NCBI GenBank assembly: GCA_910589415.1 | Contig: OU342634.1 | Coordinates: 38,494,723 to 38,558,722 of the forward strand | Source: Malachius bipustulatus | Taxonomy: Eukaryota; Arthropoda; Insecta; Coleoptera; Melyridae | Direction: 5' to 3' | Length of the DNA: 64,000 nt | In this document: positions 46,401-58,103 of the stretch, in pieces | Numbering within the stretch: position 1 is the stretch's first letter | Layout: each line of letters starts with the position of its first letter | Notes under the pieces: model-generated | The model's database searches: none | What the model was told of the DNA's origin: nothing | What the model saw: only the letters and a program-made list of their open reading frames with translations | Position numbers and translations under genes: made by a program

Positions 46401-47090
46401 AACAACGGATATCATAACAACAGTTAGCACAAAAATAATAAAAATCAGATTCTTGTATAATTTTAATCAATTGAATGGATTTTTTCGATTTTCCTGGATA
46501 CGTCACTGTACAAGCTGGGACAAATACATCGCTGCAGTGGACAAAGACCGTAACATTAAGGCTTAGCGGTGAGAAAACTAGGACGACCTGGAGTGTGAGG
46601 CTTTGTGGTACGTGTGGACACTGTTTGCGCTGTAATGTTCTCCATATTGCATGAGGACATACAAGATATCATCTGCAGAGCGTGATTACATGGAATCTGC
46701 TCTAAAATTCGACCACTCTATTATCCTCTTCCAATTGCAGATAAACCCCGGCTCGTGTAAAAATTATCCGCAATTTTCCACAGGATTAACCTAATGACAT
46801 AAAACTAGCTGTTGATGACATAGAAATCGTATACCTAGTCTCGACTAGATATCTCACAGCGTTACTTCCAAATAAAAGAATCTGGGTTATCTTTTTAAAT
46901 TGGAGTTTGAAATGAGGCTACTTACCTTTAGAAATAAAAATTGTTATTTAATTGAATTTAAAATCGTTCAAATTCCAGGTGAGCAGATTATTATTGTTTA
47001 ATGAAGGTACTTGTTGGAAGTATTTTATAACCGTGATTGCAAAATATTAACAGGTAATTATATGTATAAAAAGCAACGTAACGCCAGCAA
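43440..47090. other. gene-free stretch with a GC-elevated island
   Basis: No recognisable gene. The part 43740-44500 has satellite-like phrasing. The island 45770-46100 is GC-elevated and follows an acceptor-like ttgtctcttgcacag. Its 90-codon frame (45848-46120) matches no family I know. Another patch at 46490-46790 is similar in composition. Confidence 0.4.
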
Positions 47091-47094
47091 CGGA

Positions 47095-48590
47095 ATGCGT
47101 CGCGGCGCTCCACACACGTTCGGGCTTACCTTTCTTCATTATTTCATGTGCCTATGTATTTCTAAAAAAACGTTGCTGGTAAGACCGGCTTTCTCGATTT
47201 ATTTCATTTTTTTCAGGCAAAATGAGCATTGAAATGAAGAATGCGATATGTGAAACTAAAATCGACAAGAGGTCATCATTTTGAGAAAAAATAAAATAAA
47301 ATTTCTGTTTTTTGCCTTAACGCCTTAACAGGTAAGAACCCATGTTTGATTGTTTTATGAGAGACGTTCCTTGAAACGATACATCATAATCCGGGAAAAC
47401 CGACTCCCGACAACATCTGTATTTTCGAAATAAAGAAAATAAAAACTGCAAAAAATCGCAATTTTTCACGAAAGAGTCGCGTTGCTGGTGGAACCGGTCA
47501 CCGGTTTCCCCGATTTCCTTCATTTTTTCAGACAAGCGCATTGACATGATGATCGACATAAGTGACAAAAAAGCGTAATGAAAATATTTGATAACATGGA
47601 AAAGTCTTTATTAAAGTCAAGCCATGCCACTTATTAATTAAGGTACCTAGATCGCAATTTAAGTTTATGACGATGCGTTTTGATGAACTTGGCTGCATTT
47701 CTTATTGTCAACTTCTTGTTCGGGTCATTCAGTATGTCAATTACTGGTTAAATGAAGCAATTTCGTGTCTCACAAAAAAAAAGAAAATCGATTCTTACTC
47801 CTTGAACCGTTTACGCAAAAAACTAAACTTTGTGCCCTTTTCAATTTTTTTCTCAAATTGTTGACGTCATTTCGCTTTTATTATCCATATCGCGATCGTC
47901 ATGTCAATGTGCGTTTGCCTGAAAAAATTAAGAAAATCGAGACAGCCGGTTCTACCAGTAACATGATTTTTTTGTAAAAATAAGGATTTTTGCTGTTTTT
48001 TTTTCGAAAATACAGACGTTGTCAGGAACCGCACGGTTTCTCAGGAATATGATGTATTGCTTCAAGGACCTTCCTTTTTATCTTCTTTCAATTTTCTTGA
48101 TTCTAACTTCCTGAACCGTTTAGGCAAATAACTGAAATTTTTGCGAATTTTAGTTTTCTTCTCAAATTGATGACGTCATTTTGATCACATTTTCCATATC
48201 GCGTTCATCATCTCAATGTGCGTTTGCCTGAAAAAATTAAGAAAATCGAGAAAAACGGTTCTACCAGCAACACGATTTTTTTGTTAAAATAAGGCATTTT
48301 GATGCTTTTTTTTTTGCGAAAATACAGACGTTGCTAGGGGTCGGTTTCTCCGGAATATGATAAATCGCTTCAAGGACCGTGTTGCTTTTTTTCTTATCTA
48401 ACTTCTTCTCGATTTTCTTGATTCTAACACTTAAACCGTTTAGGAAAAAAACTGAAATTTTTGCGAATTTTTTATTTTTTCTCGATATGATGATGGCATG
48501 TCTTTTTCATTTTCGTATACTGTCAAACGTAATGTCAATGCGTTTGCCTGAAAAAATAAAGTAAATCGAGAAAACCGGTCCCAAGCAATC
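47095..48590. repeat. head-to-head array of ~300-bp repeats
   Basis: Units share tgtcaatg.gcgtttgcctga, aaaaat.aagaaaatcgaga, ccggttctaccagcaac and cgaaaatacagacgttg. Two units are on the minus strand (about 47095-47260 and 47320-47575) and three on the plus strand (about 47800-48075, 48110-48385 and 48400-48590). The switch in direction lies near 47580-47790. Small ORFs inside are repeated AT-rich sequence, not genes. Confidence 0.65.
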
Positions 48591-48873
48591 TTCATGTAAT
48601 TTTGTAAAAAAAGGAAGCCAATTCTTAATTAAGATTTATTCTATAGCAGCCTAAAATAATAATAAATAGGTACCTATACAAAAAAAGATGGCTGAAGATT
48701 TGAAATTAATTTACATTAGAAACGGGGGTATCCATTAAAATAAAGTGCATGAGTAAATCCCCTAAAACAAGCATTGAAGCCAATATATTGATTTTAAGAG
48801 GTAGAAAAGCAGTAAAAAAGCTAAATGCCCTTAGCTTAGAATTAAATGGTTAATCGATACACAAATAGGGTTT

Positions 48874-48978
48874 TTAATTATAAAGATATATAAATGTATT
48901 CCACGTAAATGCTTCCTTGCTTGAATACAGAAGCGCACAGATTCCGAACGCCGCTACAATATTCAATACTTTGAGCAC
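48874..48978 (-). CDS. possible 3' terminal exon of a membrane protein
   Basis: On the minus strand a good acceptor (ttttttgcag) precedes an open frame of 34 codons. It reads VLKVLNIVAAFGICALLYSS, then KEAFTW, and ends at TAA 48874-48876. The segment is hydrophobic and GC-richer than its flanks, which are very AT-rich. It has the look of a transmembrane segment, for example of a MARVEL-type protein, but that is an impression only. Chance cannot be excluded at this length. Confidence 0.3.
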   Translation of the reverse strand: MLKVLNIVAAFGICALLYSSKEAFTWNTFIYLYN

Positions 48979-49266
48979 CTGCAAAAAATTTATTATCGTA
49001 AAAAACAAAATAGGAAAACCACGACGATAAATTATGTTGTGATAAACCGTAAAAAATTAAACCAAAATATTATATATTTTGTGATTTAAAATGTGGTATC
49101 ACAATAATACCCCAAGCAGTTCAATGTTTAACTAAGCAGACAACCATAAAGGAATTTTTGAGGTTTAGTAAAAAAAATAAATTTTATGGAAACTTGCGGC
49201 ACTAATAATTATCAAAAAACTTTTCCCCGAGTAGTAGTCAACAAGCTTTTCACACATTAGTTTACA

Positions 49267-50056
49267 ATGATGAGAAAACCCAGAATCACTCAACACAGAG
49301 TCGGTCTCGCCAATAATAAAATCGAGCGACGATTTGGTTCAGAAACATCGTCGCAACCTGCAACCGTCGTCAAAGCTGATTCTTCAGAATCATTGACTCC
49401 AACTCAATCTCTTCCGGAGTCCCATAGACATAAGTTATTAGATGTTAAACTTCCTCACGTATACCTACCCACTTACGATGGAGCGTTAGAATCTTGGCCA
49501 TCTTATTCCACTTCAAAATTGGGTCTGATAGCAAAACAGCTAATGGGTCTGAAAACACATCTTCTTCGCCTCTCATCGTAGATCTCAGGGTTTATCTGAT
49601 TGACTCTGATGCATCTTAAAGATGCATCAGAGTCAAGTGCATCTTCTTCTTCCTATATCGGCATAGATCTCAGGCTTTAGTAGCTTCATCCTCAGAACGC
49701 ATCAGCATCATCAACTACATCTTTTTCTTTGACATTTGACTGCTTCCATTGCCAAGATTCATCACATCAAATTGTGAATTACCTTTTACATATAGATCTT
49801 TCGTCATACAAGCACCATCTCTTGGTCAAAGCTACAAAGCTTACAAAGCTTTGTAACAATTGTTTGAAAGCGTCACGCACGATCAAATCTATCACATCTT
49901 TGTCTAGGTGTCGACATTGTTCAAGGCTACATAATTCATTGCTTCACTTCTCCGGTAATAGGGATAATACTGCCAACTCATTGGTAACATCAAAAGCACC
50001 ATCTAATCCAACGTCAAATGGTGTTTTCCCAGATTCACCAATCATATTTATCACTA
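49267..50056 (+). pseudogene. BEL/Pao-type gag remnant
   Basis: The first piece contains KLPHVYLPTYDGALESWPSY-like sequence (LPHVYLPTYDG, ESWPSY), the LP.i.LP.fdG..eeW..F signature of BEL/Pao gag. After a broken, partly duplicated middle, the frame 49729-50056 reads CFHCQDSSHQI, then KLCNNCLKA and SRCRHCSRLHNSLLH, the cysteine/histidine-rich end of the same gag. Stops and rearrangement at 49580-49730 make it non-functional. No LTRs were found at its sides. Confidence 0.65.
49600..49636. repeat. perfect 37-bp palindrome
   Basis: ttgactctgatgcatctt at 49600-49617, one central A, then the exact inverse to 49636. It lies between two copies of an atcttcttc...tagatctcagg..tt segment (about 49558-49594 and 49641-49677), within the BEL gag remnant. 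Confidence 0.85.
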
Positions 50057-50058
50057 TA

Positions 50059-50088
50059 CGCGGGGCGGTGGCTCAGTGGGTAAGAACC
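50059..50088 (+). repeat. tRNA-like A-box fragment
   Basis: gcggtggctcagtgggtaag contains TGGCTCAGTGGG, a perfect A-box match, at the start of a GC-rich 30-mer. No B box follows, so it would be the head of a truncated SINE between the BEL and LINE remnants. It could also be chance. Confidence 0.35.
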
Positions 50089-50416
50089 CAACATAGAGCA
50101 CACTGGAACCGTATATCAGGAAACAAACATGGCAAGATGATGATCAAAACCTTGCCAGACAGATACTGCAACTAAACAGAATGAAGATCTGAACGGTGGT
50201 GGGTCTTCTCACAGGACACTGCCACCCAAGAGTACACCTACATAAGCTGGGGATATACAGAGAAGAACCAGTTTGTAGACTCTGCAATGAAGAAGATGAG
50301 ACAGCTTCTCATGTAATATTCGAGTGTTCAGCACTCGCAAGAACGCTCTATGCGGTCCTGGGACTTCTCCGCCCCGGGAGTCTGCTGGCGAAAAAGACCT
50401 TGGTTAGCTACTGCTG
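50087..50416 (+). pseudogene. C-terminal part of an RNase-H-type LINE
   Basis: A frame with HWNRISGNKHGKMMIKTLP is followed, after a one-base shift, by VVGLLTGHCHPRVHLHKLGI and CRLCNEEDETASHVIFEC (CX2CX8HX4C). This is the conserved end of R1/I/LOA-group LINE polyproteins. It differs from the family at 23945 and 63520, so a second related family is present. It lacks RT and RNase H. Confidence 0.75.
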
Positions 50417-50879
50417 AACCTTGTCAAAGGAACGGAGCTCTTCTAATCAAGGCAAATCTAAATCTGAGAAATACAATAAGCTCGCTGGTTTCAGTGTTTG
50501 GGACCACATAAACCATCTCTCACATTTAGTTAAAATACCAAATACCAATACCAATATCGTCCTCGGTAAATTTGACATCTTCGTCATATATGAAGTTGGT
50601 TTTATTGGCCAAGGTATTATTTGGGATTCAAGATCGTTTGGGTAATTAGAGCCCTTGCGATTCTGGTATCTATAGTCTACTTTTAAAACTGCTTCGCAAA
50701 CATCTTGCTTAGGTTATCGATCGCTTATCGATACCTGTCGCTGGCCTCAGTCAGACAGCCACTACTTACTTCCTCTCATGGGTGTACTAATTGTCAAATT
50801 CGTCAGATAGGTTCGCCATAGCAGGTTTGCAAGGTTTCGGCAATTGTTCTTCCAACGATCTGTGCTAATCGTCCAGCCG

Positions 50880-51030
50880 TGCCTCTACCATACGCAAAAA
50901 GCCGTTTTATAATTTACCTTCAGCCGATTCTCGATGGAATGTCCCATCGACGGTGTACATGCTTTTGGGAGCTGATACGGTTCCCAATGTCGAAAAAGAA
51001 GTGTCAAAGGTCCGAGCTATCGCAAAATAA
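50880..51030 (+). pseudogene. possible BEL/Pao protease fragment
   Basis: One frame reads ADSRWNVPSTVYMLLGADTV, then PNVEKEVSKV. The ..vp..i..LlGaD pattern occurs in the BEL/Pao retropeptidase domain. It lies in the right order after the gag remnant. Short and degenerate, so tentative. Confidence 0.35.
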
Positions 51031-51109
51031 GTCTTTTTACAGCCTTGATAGTGGAGGGAGCTTTCCCAGGGAGACTAAACGAACAAATTTAAGAGAAAAA
51101 ATTATTTTC

Positions 51110-51690
51110 GACCTCCATTTCGGATTCCAAAGGAACCATTCATCAGTTCAATAAATTTTATTGTTGAATTTCAAATTTTAATAGCAAATTTTGTATCGAA
51201 AGGCATTGGACAAAGTTTGGTACAACGTCTTAACTTACTAACTAGAACAATTAACAAATAAACAAAAACCTTAGTACCGATAAAAGAGTAAAAATAGACT
51301 TAAAAAAAGAAGGTTAGGAAATCGAAATCATTTAAGGTGTATAAGCTGGAGTCCCTCAAGGTTCCATACTAGGCCCAACACTATATTACTTACAGCCGAA
51401 ACATCAAAACTAAAAAACTTTGAAATAGCACTGTCATGAATAGAAAAGTTCAAACAGCCAAAACCAATATATGGTCATGGTTTGAAGAAAAGATAATAAA
51501 AGGTTGACGTAAATAAAAAAATCAGCAGTATACTTTCACAATTCAGGAAAAGAAAGAAAAGTCTCGAACGAGTTTACAGTACACAATACCTACTTACCAT
51601 GGTAAAAAAGCGAAATAGATGAGCATAGCTCTAGATGACACCTACCTTCCACAAAACAAGAAAATAAAAAACTCACAGGAAAACTAAAGG
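51110..51690 (+). pseudogene. decayed Jockey-group LINE RT
   Basis: Frame-broken RT blocks in order: FGFQRNHSSVQ (51120), RKALDKVWYNVL (near 51200; the first Asp region), AGVPQGSILGPTLYY (near 51346), then WFEEK...QQYTFTIQEKK and SIALDDTYLP (about 51480-51650), the C-terminal thumb-region pattern. Many stops. A different copy from family X. Confidence 0.65.
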
Positions 51691-51699
51691 CATTTTCCC

Positions 51700-54280
51700 A
51701 CGTGATAATTTTTTCAAGCGTAGGAAACGAGAATTTTTATAACAAACATTCACATTTACCTTTATAATTTCAAGCGTGTATTTGATCCAGGATATGACTA
51801 AAGATTCGACCGCTCTATAGAAATTATAAATTCGTCGACTATTAACCTTTCGAAGGGGAGTTGTTAAGCGGCAAAAATGGCTGTAATTCCCAGATAGCTA
51901 TATGTATAAACGACAGCTGTGAAATATGAAGTGACATTTGAATACAGAGCTAGCCAGATTCGGATATTGCGATTCAAAGACCATTAATCAAAGTTGTAAC
52001 GTTGTTAAATGCAGAAAGAAACGTTTGAGTGGGAGATCAATCAAAGTTGCATTAATACTGAAGGGGCAGATTTATAAGACGGGAAGCCGATTCCAGGATA
52101 TGAACTGTTCGGACTGGGGACTCACATTTGTAGACTGATGCGACTCAATGGAGATCGCATCGTCCGCCCTGGCAAACTCAATTTGTGGCGCATTGTTTGT
52201 TGACAACTTTATAACCGCGTTCAAAATCGCATTTCCTGATGTACTGAAAAATTGTGATAGGGCCGCATTTTTTTGATACATTTGATTAAGTGCTGTATGG
52301 TTCGTTAGCTACGGACAAGGGGCTTTAATTGCGATTTCCATAATTCGCAAGCTCATTGTCGGAATTTTATTTTCACACCGCGACGATATGCCGGTGCAAT
52401 CTGCTTTAAATTCATGACGCCATTTCTACTCATTTGTATACTGTATATATTAATGACGACAGGGTTGTAATTAGGAGTTTCTATACTTTTAATTATATTA
52501 CCCGTTTCTCTACAATCGAATCGATTTTTCTGTCTTATTATGTCCCCTTCACTACTCAAGGCATTATTTCTTATACAGTTTTAGGTTATTAGTTTTCTTA
52601 TATAATTATTTTATTTTTATTATTTAACAATAATAAATTGTTACAGGGTTTATTGTTAACTAAAAGCTCATTATTCGAATTAGAGAACAGCTGCACATTT
52701 TATACTTAAGTACCTATATTAAAAAAACTGAAACAAAACTTCAAAACTTCAGCTTGCCAAAATATCCTGAAAAATCCCTGAAATATCGAGTTTTCATATT
52801 AGCAAAAAAAGTCGTGAGTTCTATATAGGCTCACTGATCTAATGACAATGGCAATAGAAAAACACCGCTAAAGACATGGATGGCTATTTCGCTCTAATTG
52901 GAGCTCACCGATTTGCACTTGCTGTTTTTTCATCAATATTTTTCTTAAACAGTGTTAGTGTTCGTGTTTTCTCCTGTATTCAGCATTAGATCAGTAATGA
53001 ACTTGAGCCTAGAACCCACCCATTTTTTCTCTCTTATTCATTGTATAAAATGTTGTTCGAGAATTTTATTTCTTATTTTTGGCATATCTTTTTTACTATT
53101 GAAAATAATAATTATTAATGAATAGTTTTTTAGGTGTACAATTTGTATAAAGACTGTTATTTTGAGTAATATGTTTTCCATTTGTCTCTTCAATATACAT
53201 ATAGGTATTTCGAAGCTGATTAGATTTTACAGATGAGTTATTCCATGATCAAATTTTATTTTTCTAATAGCTGAAATATTGCTTCATTACATGTCATTCG
53301 GTATTTGAAAACTCAAGGAAACCAAAAATATTCCAAAATATTTTTTAATTACCTACTCTTTTTTCGCAAAAAAAAATGTTTGCTCCGAATGTCACAAAAA
53401 ACCACAAGACAAACAATTTGGCATCTAAGTGACACCAAATCGACGTTTTTAGGTGAATTCTATTTCTTTAAAAACACATTTTGGTGAATTATTTTTTCTA
53501 ATATTGGAGACTTTAGGCATCCTTGATTTGTTTATTACCGAATAACATGCGAAGAAGCAATAAGGCGAACAATATGACGTCATTTTGACGTTATTCGGTG
53601 AAATAATGTTCTGTTTTTTTCCGCAAAAATCTATCCTGTCATCTATCCTGATGACATGAAAAAACGATATCTATTGCTGTCATGAAATTTTTCAAATGTC
53701 AAATATGGAATATTATAATGACTTATGTATCCACTAGCCGTTTTTGCTTATGTTTGCGCATAATTTTTTACCTATTTTCGGGATTTAAATGGAAAATGAA
53801 GACTGACGTTTTAATAGCTGAACATTTCTACTTTCTCAATCCGTTCGATACATTCCAAAGCATCCAATCTCGCTGCAAAATATGGTAACTATGGAGAACT
53901 CCTGATTGAAATTACGCAAAAACTACTTTTCCGACAGCGTCATCTGGATTATGCTCACATGAGGGACCTATAAATATCTCGCAAAGAGCCTGCACTACAA
54001 GTCAGAAAATGGCGACTTAACGAATTCAAAAAAAAAAAAAAAACGCATATTATTCGGATTTTTTATTGGGTTGTTTCATCTCACATTTTCTTAGCATTTT
54101 AATTCTCTACAATTCGTCTTCGGGACCATTAAGATTGTTTTGTCAGTTTTTTTCTTATAAGCAAAAATACAAAAAAGCGATTTTTGCACTAAAGTTATAG
54201 ATAAAAAAAAGGAAATGGTAAACTCGAGTAGGAAACTGTGCAGTTAGGATCTGGGGGCTATTCTGCATGTAATGGGACCA
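51700..54280. other. gene-free stretch
   Basis: No recognisable gene. A small GC-elevated patch at 52060-52300 has short frames on both strands without known matches. The part 53280-54060 has satellite-like AT-rich phrasing. A 15-base A-run is at about 54029-54043. Confidence 0.5.
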
Positions 54281-54282
54281 TT

Positions 54283-55290
54283 TTTGTCCACGAAAACCTC
54301 TTTGCTTGGTCTATCCGGGTTCCCAAAATATATCTCCCAATACGGGAAACTTTCTTATTTTGCTAGATAACAGACATGGCAAAGTTGGGCAAAATTTGAT
54401 GCTTATTGGAAACAATTTTTTTTCTAAATTCAGCCATTATTGAATTATGGAATTATGTTGAAAACACTAGCAAAATTCCATAGATTCCTTCTTTATTATT
54501 GAAAATGATGATTTTTTTGTAGGTTTACATAAGCCGTTATGAGCAATCCATTTGACATTTCAAAAATATTCAAAGGTGACTAGATCCAAGAGTTTTCATA
54601 GTTAAGTTTTGTTTTTCTTATGCTCATTTACGTATGTAGTTATTTATTTAATTATTTATTTTTATTTACTACCTACTTCTTGATTATATGAAGTTATATT
54701 TCTTACCTTACGGTTTCTTGAGCCGCACAATAGACCTTCGGTTGCAGTGGAGGTGTCACAATGGCCCACTCGCAAGAAGTCTAATCTATGGTTTTTTAAT
54801 TTTTATTGATTTTATATTTATATTTTTATATTTATAAAAAGTTATCTTTTTTTTCGAAAAAAGAAAAATTAAATTTTTGAATTTTTTTATTCTTATTAAT
54901 TTTTGGTTTCCATGATTTTCGTCAATACCCAATGACATGGAAAACCAATATGGCGGACATAAGAAAAACACAAGTTGACTATGAAAATTCTGGGATCTAC
55001 CTAGTTGCATTTGAAAATTTTTTAAATGTCAAATGGATAGCTTTTAACGACTTATGTAAACCTAGGAAAAAAAAGTAATTAATTTTCATCAATAAAACAG
55101 AATGGCTAAAATAAGATAATGGCTGCAGTTTGCAAAAACTTAATTCACGATTCTTAATAAGCATCAAATTATGCCCAATTTTGCCCATTTAACCAACTTG
55201 TGTATCTAGCAAAATAAGAAAGTTGCCCGTATTGGGGAGGTAGATTTCGGAAACCCTGTATATGTCTAAAATAAGAAATTTCAATCTAAA
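54283..55290. mobile_element. foldback element, ~340-bp arms
   Basis: Left arm 54283-54630 and right arm about 54950-55290 are inverted copies. Shared words include caatacggg.aactttcttat, ttttgctagata, aatttgatgcttatt, taggtttacataag and atccatttgacattt. The spacer (54631-54949) contains a LINE 3' fragment (next entry). The right outer end has aaaccctgtatatg, a variant of the caccctgta word. Confidence 0.7.
54722..54786 (+). pseudogene. LINE 3'-UTR fragment inside the foldback spacer
   Basis: agccgcacaatagaccttcg followed by gtggaggtgtcacaatgg matches the 3' ends at 23945 (minus) and 63760-63810 (plus). Only ~65 bp is present, then an AT-rich sequence. Confidence 0.7.
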
Positions 55291-55784
55291 GAGGTCTAAA
55301 GCACCCCCGACCCTGTAGAGGTAGTTACCTACTTATATAGTTTGTGAAACATGGATAGAAAAAACTTTGTTTCTTGAATATTGGAAGCGTTTATCTAAGA
55401 ATTTTCTAACAGCGATTGAAACTCAAATAGCTATGTCGTGAGCGATTGACTTTTAAAAGTCTTGCAGGAGCAAGTGGAAACATTTGAAAAACCTACTGCA
55501 GTTTATTTCTGCACATAGCTAAGATGCGTGTAAAATATATACGTCAAATCGTGTAAAACCGCCATCTCGGCAAAAAAAACAGCCCTAATAGCCATGCTGT
55601 AAGTATTTAGTTCCAATAATTAAAGTACTAAAGTACGTATATCAAGATGGGATCAATAATTAAGTACTTAGTCCGAATACTTAGTTCAAAACATGAAATA
55701 GTCTTTGTTCCAAAAGAAGCAATCTTTATCCCCCAAAACCGGTAAACAATAATAATAAATCGGGTGATCCCCAAAATTTTTCAT

Positions 55785-55923
55785 CAACTAGTGCCTTGGA
55801 AAAAATGAAGCATGTCGTCTGCCAGTCTGTCAGATAAAATGCAAACTATTGGTAGGTATGCTCAGGTGCAATGAGCTGAGACATGACTGCAATAGCTATC
55901 TCTCTCTTCCAAGGCACTAGTTG
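55785..55923. mobile_element. 139-bp MITE-like element
   Basis: The perfect 17-bp terminal repeats CAACTAGTGCCTTGGAA at 55785 and its inverse ending at 55923 enclose about 105 bp of non-coding sequence. No clear TSD. Confidence 0.65.
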
Positions 55924-55929
55924 TTAATG

Positions 55930-58100
55930 ACAAATTTAGTGGATCACACGATATTATCTGCTCTGGTATTGTACTAATACTTAAAATATTCCGAGTATCC
56001 ATTTCCCGCTTAATTATTTTTTGGAATCAACTTTCACCTCGATGTCATAAACCTTGTCAATATCGAAAGTTTAGCTTCCAATTTTTAAAGTAATTAATTT
56101 ATAGAACAAAGCCACAGTGTACCTACCTACTTACAAACTAATCTTCAACTTATTTTATTCAGAATGGTTAATTTTGAATCAATCTACAACTCGAATACTT
56201 TACCCATCAGAAGATTTACCCAGACGGCTTTTGCAATTAACATTTTGACATAAATCATCTGGGTAAATATGAAAATTTATACAATACCGTTGAGATGTAT
56301 AAGATTTTCCTTCTTAATTAATGTAATAATATTATAAAAGCAAACAGCCTAATAGGATTTCTAATGAAGATGATAATGAAAATTTTATTGCACTTTCCAT
56401 CCGTTACAGTGACTTACGCGCGTTGACTAGACTTGGATAAATATTTTCGTTGGCCTTTATCTTCGGAGATAAAGATTATTATAATTGAAATGGATTTAAG
56501 AAACAGACTGGAGCTATCATTTAGCTTCTCGTAAATTAAATTTGAATAATAAATGTTTCACTCCAAGTTGCTTTTATAAAACCTTCAGGCTATTTGAGGT
56601 TGAACAGATCTTTAATTAAAAGGTATTTATTTTAATTTGCCTCTCTATTTTTCTTTGCTTAATAGATATCTGGAAGTTGAGACCTCTCCACGGGATTAAA
56701 GCGACCATTTTGTCGTTTTAACAGTCATTATCAAATCGTACTCTGGGACAATATGAACCACCATTTAAGAACGCAAGGACCTTTTCTAACGGAAACGTTC
56801 TCCATTACCATTACTAAACCTATTTCTAAACGGTAATAGACAAATTCAACTCTTTTTCTTTGTTGGTCTTTTGTTTTCGTTCCAAATTAGCTATTAGACC
56901 AATTATAGGAGAAAAATTTTGACAAAAAAAATTAAACATGAAAATAAGGAGTAGATAGGTATAATCCAATATAAAATAAAAGAAAACATTAACCGAAAAA
57001 CTCATTTTATCACTAGCTTAGACATTTTTTATTTTTCCCAAAACTTAATTTCGCTCATGAATTTTTTGATACCGTTTTGTTCCCCCCTCCTATGAGACGC
57101 TTAAAGTGCAAAATTTTTACAAATTACCCTCAAGCGTTGGCCGACATCTTGAATTTAGGTTGAGTTGGCTTTCCCTCATTATCTCAGTAGTTTTGGACAA
57201 AAATACATTTTCATGCAATTAACTTTTGCGTTCGGGAACGCGACAAGGTTGGGTGAATCGTGGAATACGTCAAAAATTTCAAATTTGTGGGTAGGGTGGG
57301 GGGTAATTTTTGTTTTCAATTGATTTTTCGTAAATAAACTGGTGGTCAGAAATAATCAACTGGGGGAGGGGGAGATAAAAATAGATCACCCTGTAGAAAA
57401 AATAGTCAATAATTTATTCAACATATTCTCAGTGGATTTTGATTAGAAAAATATTATGACAGTTGTGAAGAGAAAAAAAACTAACAAAAAACTCGAGAAG
57501 AATCTACTAGTGATTGCCTAAACTTTTGACGATTTATTAATAATTAATTATTTATTTGTAGTAAATTAACCATTGCAAGTAAGAACAAATTTCATCGATT
57601 CAAATTCGCAGAATTTATGTCTCCGTAGAGTTATGACACTTTATTCGAGAAAAAGTCAAGAAACGTCGTAAAATGCAAAAAACAAATTCATCACCTAAAA
57701 CCAAAATGGCGGGTTTTCACAAGGAGTAGGAGACCGCATTTTTGGATTTACATTCACCATCGAGCACCAAACAACCACACAGAATTCCGTTTTTTCCGCT
57801 GTGATTGCATAATCAAATCCTTATTTTACTACACTATAAAATTAAGTATCCCAAGTCAGCGTCTTGATTGAAGTATTCCACGATTTACCGAACTTGGACG
57901 CATTCTCGGAAGAAAATAGTTAATTGCACGATTGAAAGTGTTATTCATAAAATTTGTTGCAAATTTATATAAGGAACAACTTTCCTATTTAAAAATGACG
58001 AGTATTTTCCTAGGAATATAATGAAACAGTGCAAAAATTGCATTTCACCCCCTTCGCTGCATTTCACCCTTACATGCGTAATATTTGTTATTAGCAACCG
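55930..58100. other. gene-free stretch
   Basis: No gene is seen. At 57060-57400 the phrasing is satellite-like and ends in atcaccctgtagaaa, the same word as at foldback ends elsewhere, but no second arm was found. At 55700-55760 and 56100-56300 only AT-rich sequence. Confidence 0.5.
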
Positions 58101-58103
58101 AAT

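Noticed and set aside
47095..48590. CRISPR-like array
   Set aside because: Units are ~300 bp, diverged, change direction and sit in a eukaryotic genome; this is a satellite-type repeat.
50059..50088. tRNA gene at the TGGCTCAGTGGG box
   Set aside because: No B box or cloverleaf follows; LINE coding sequence begins right after.
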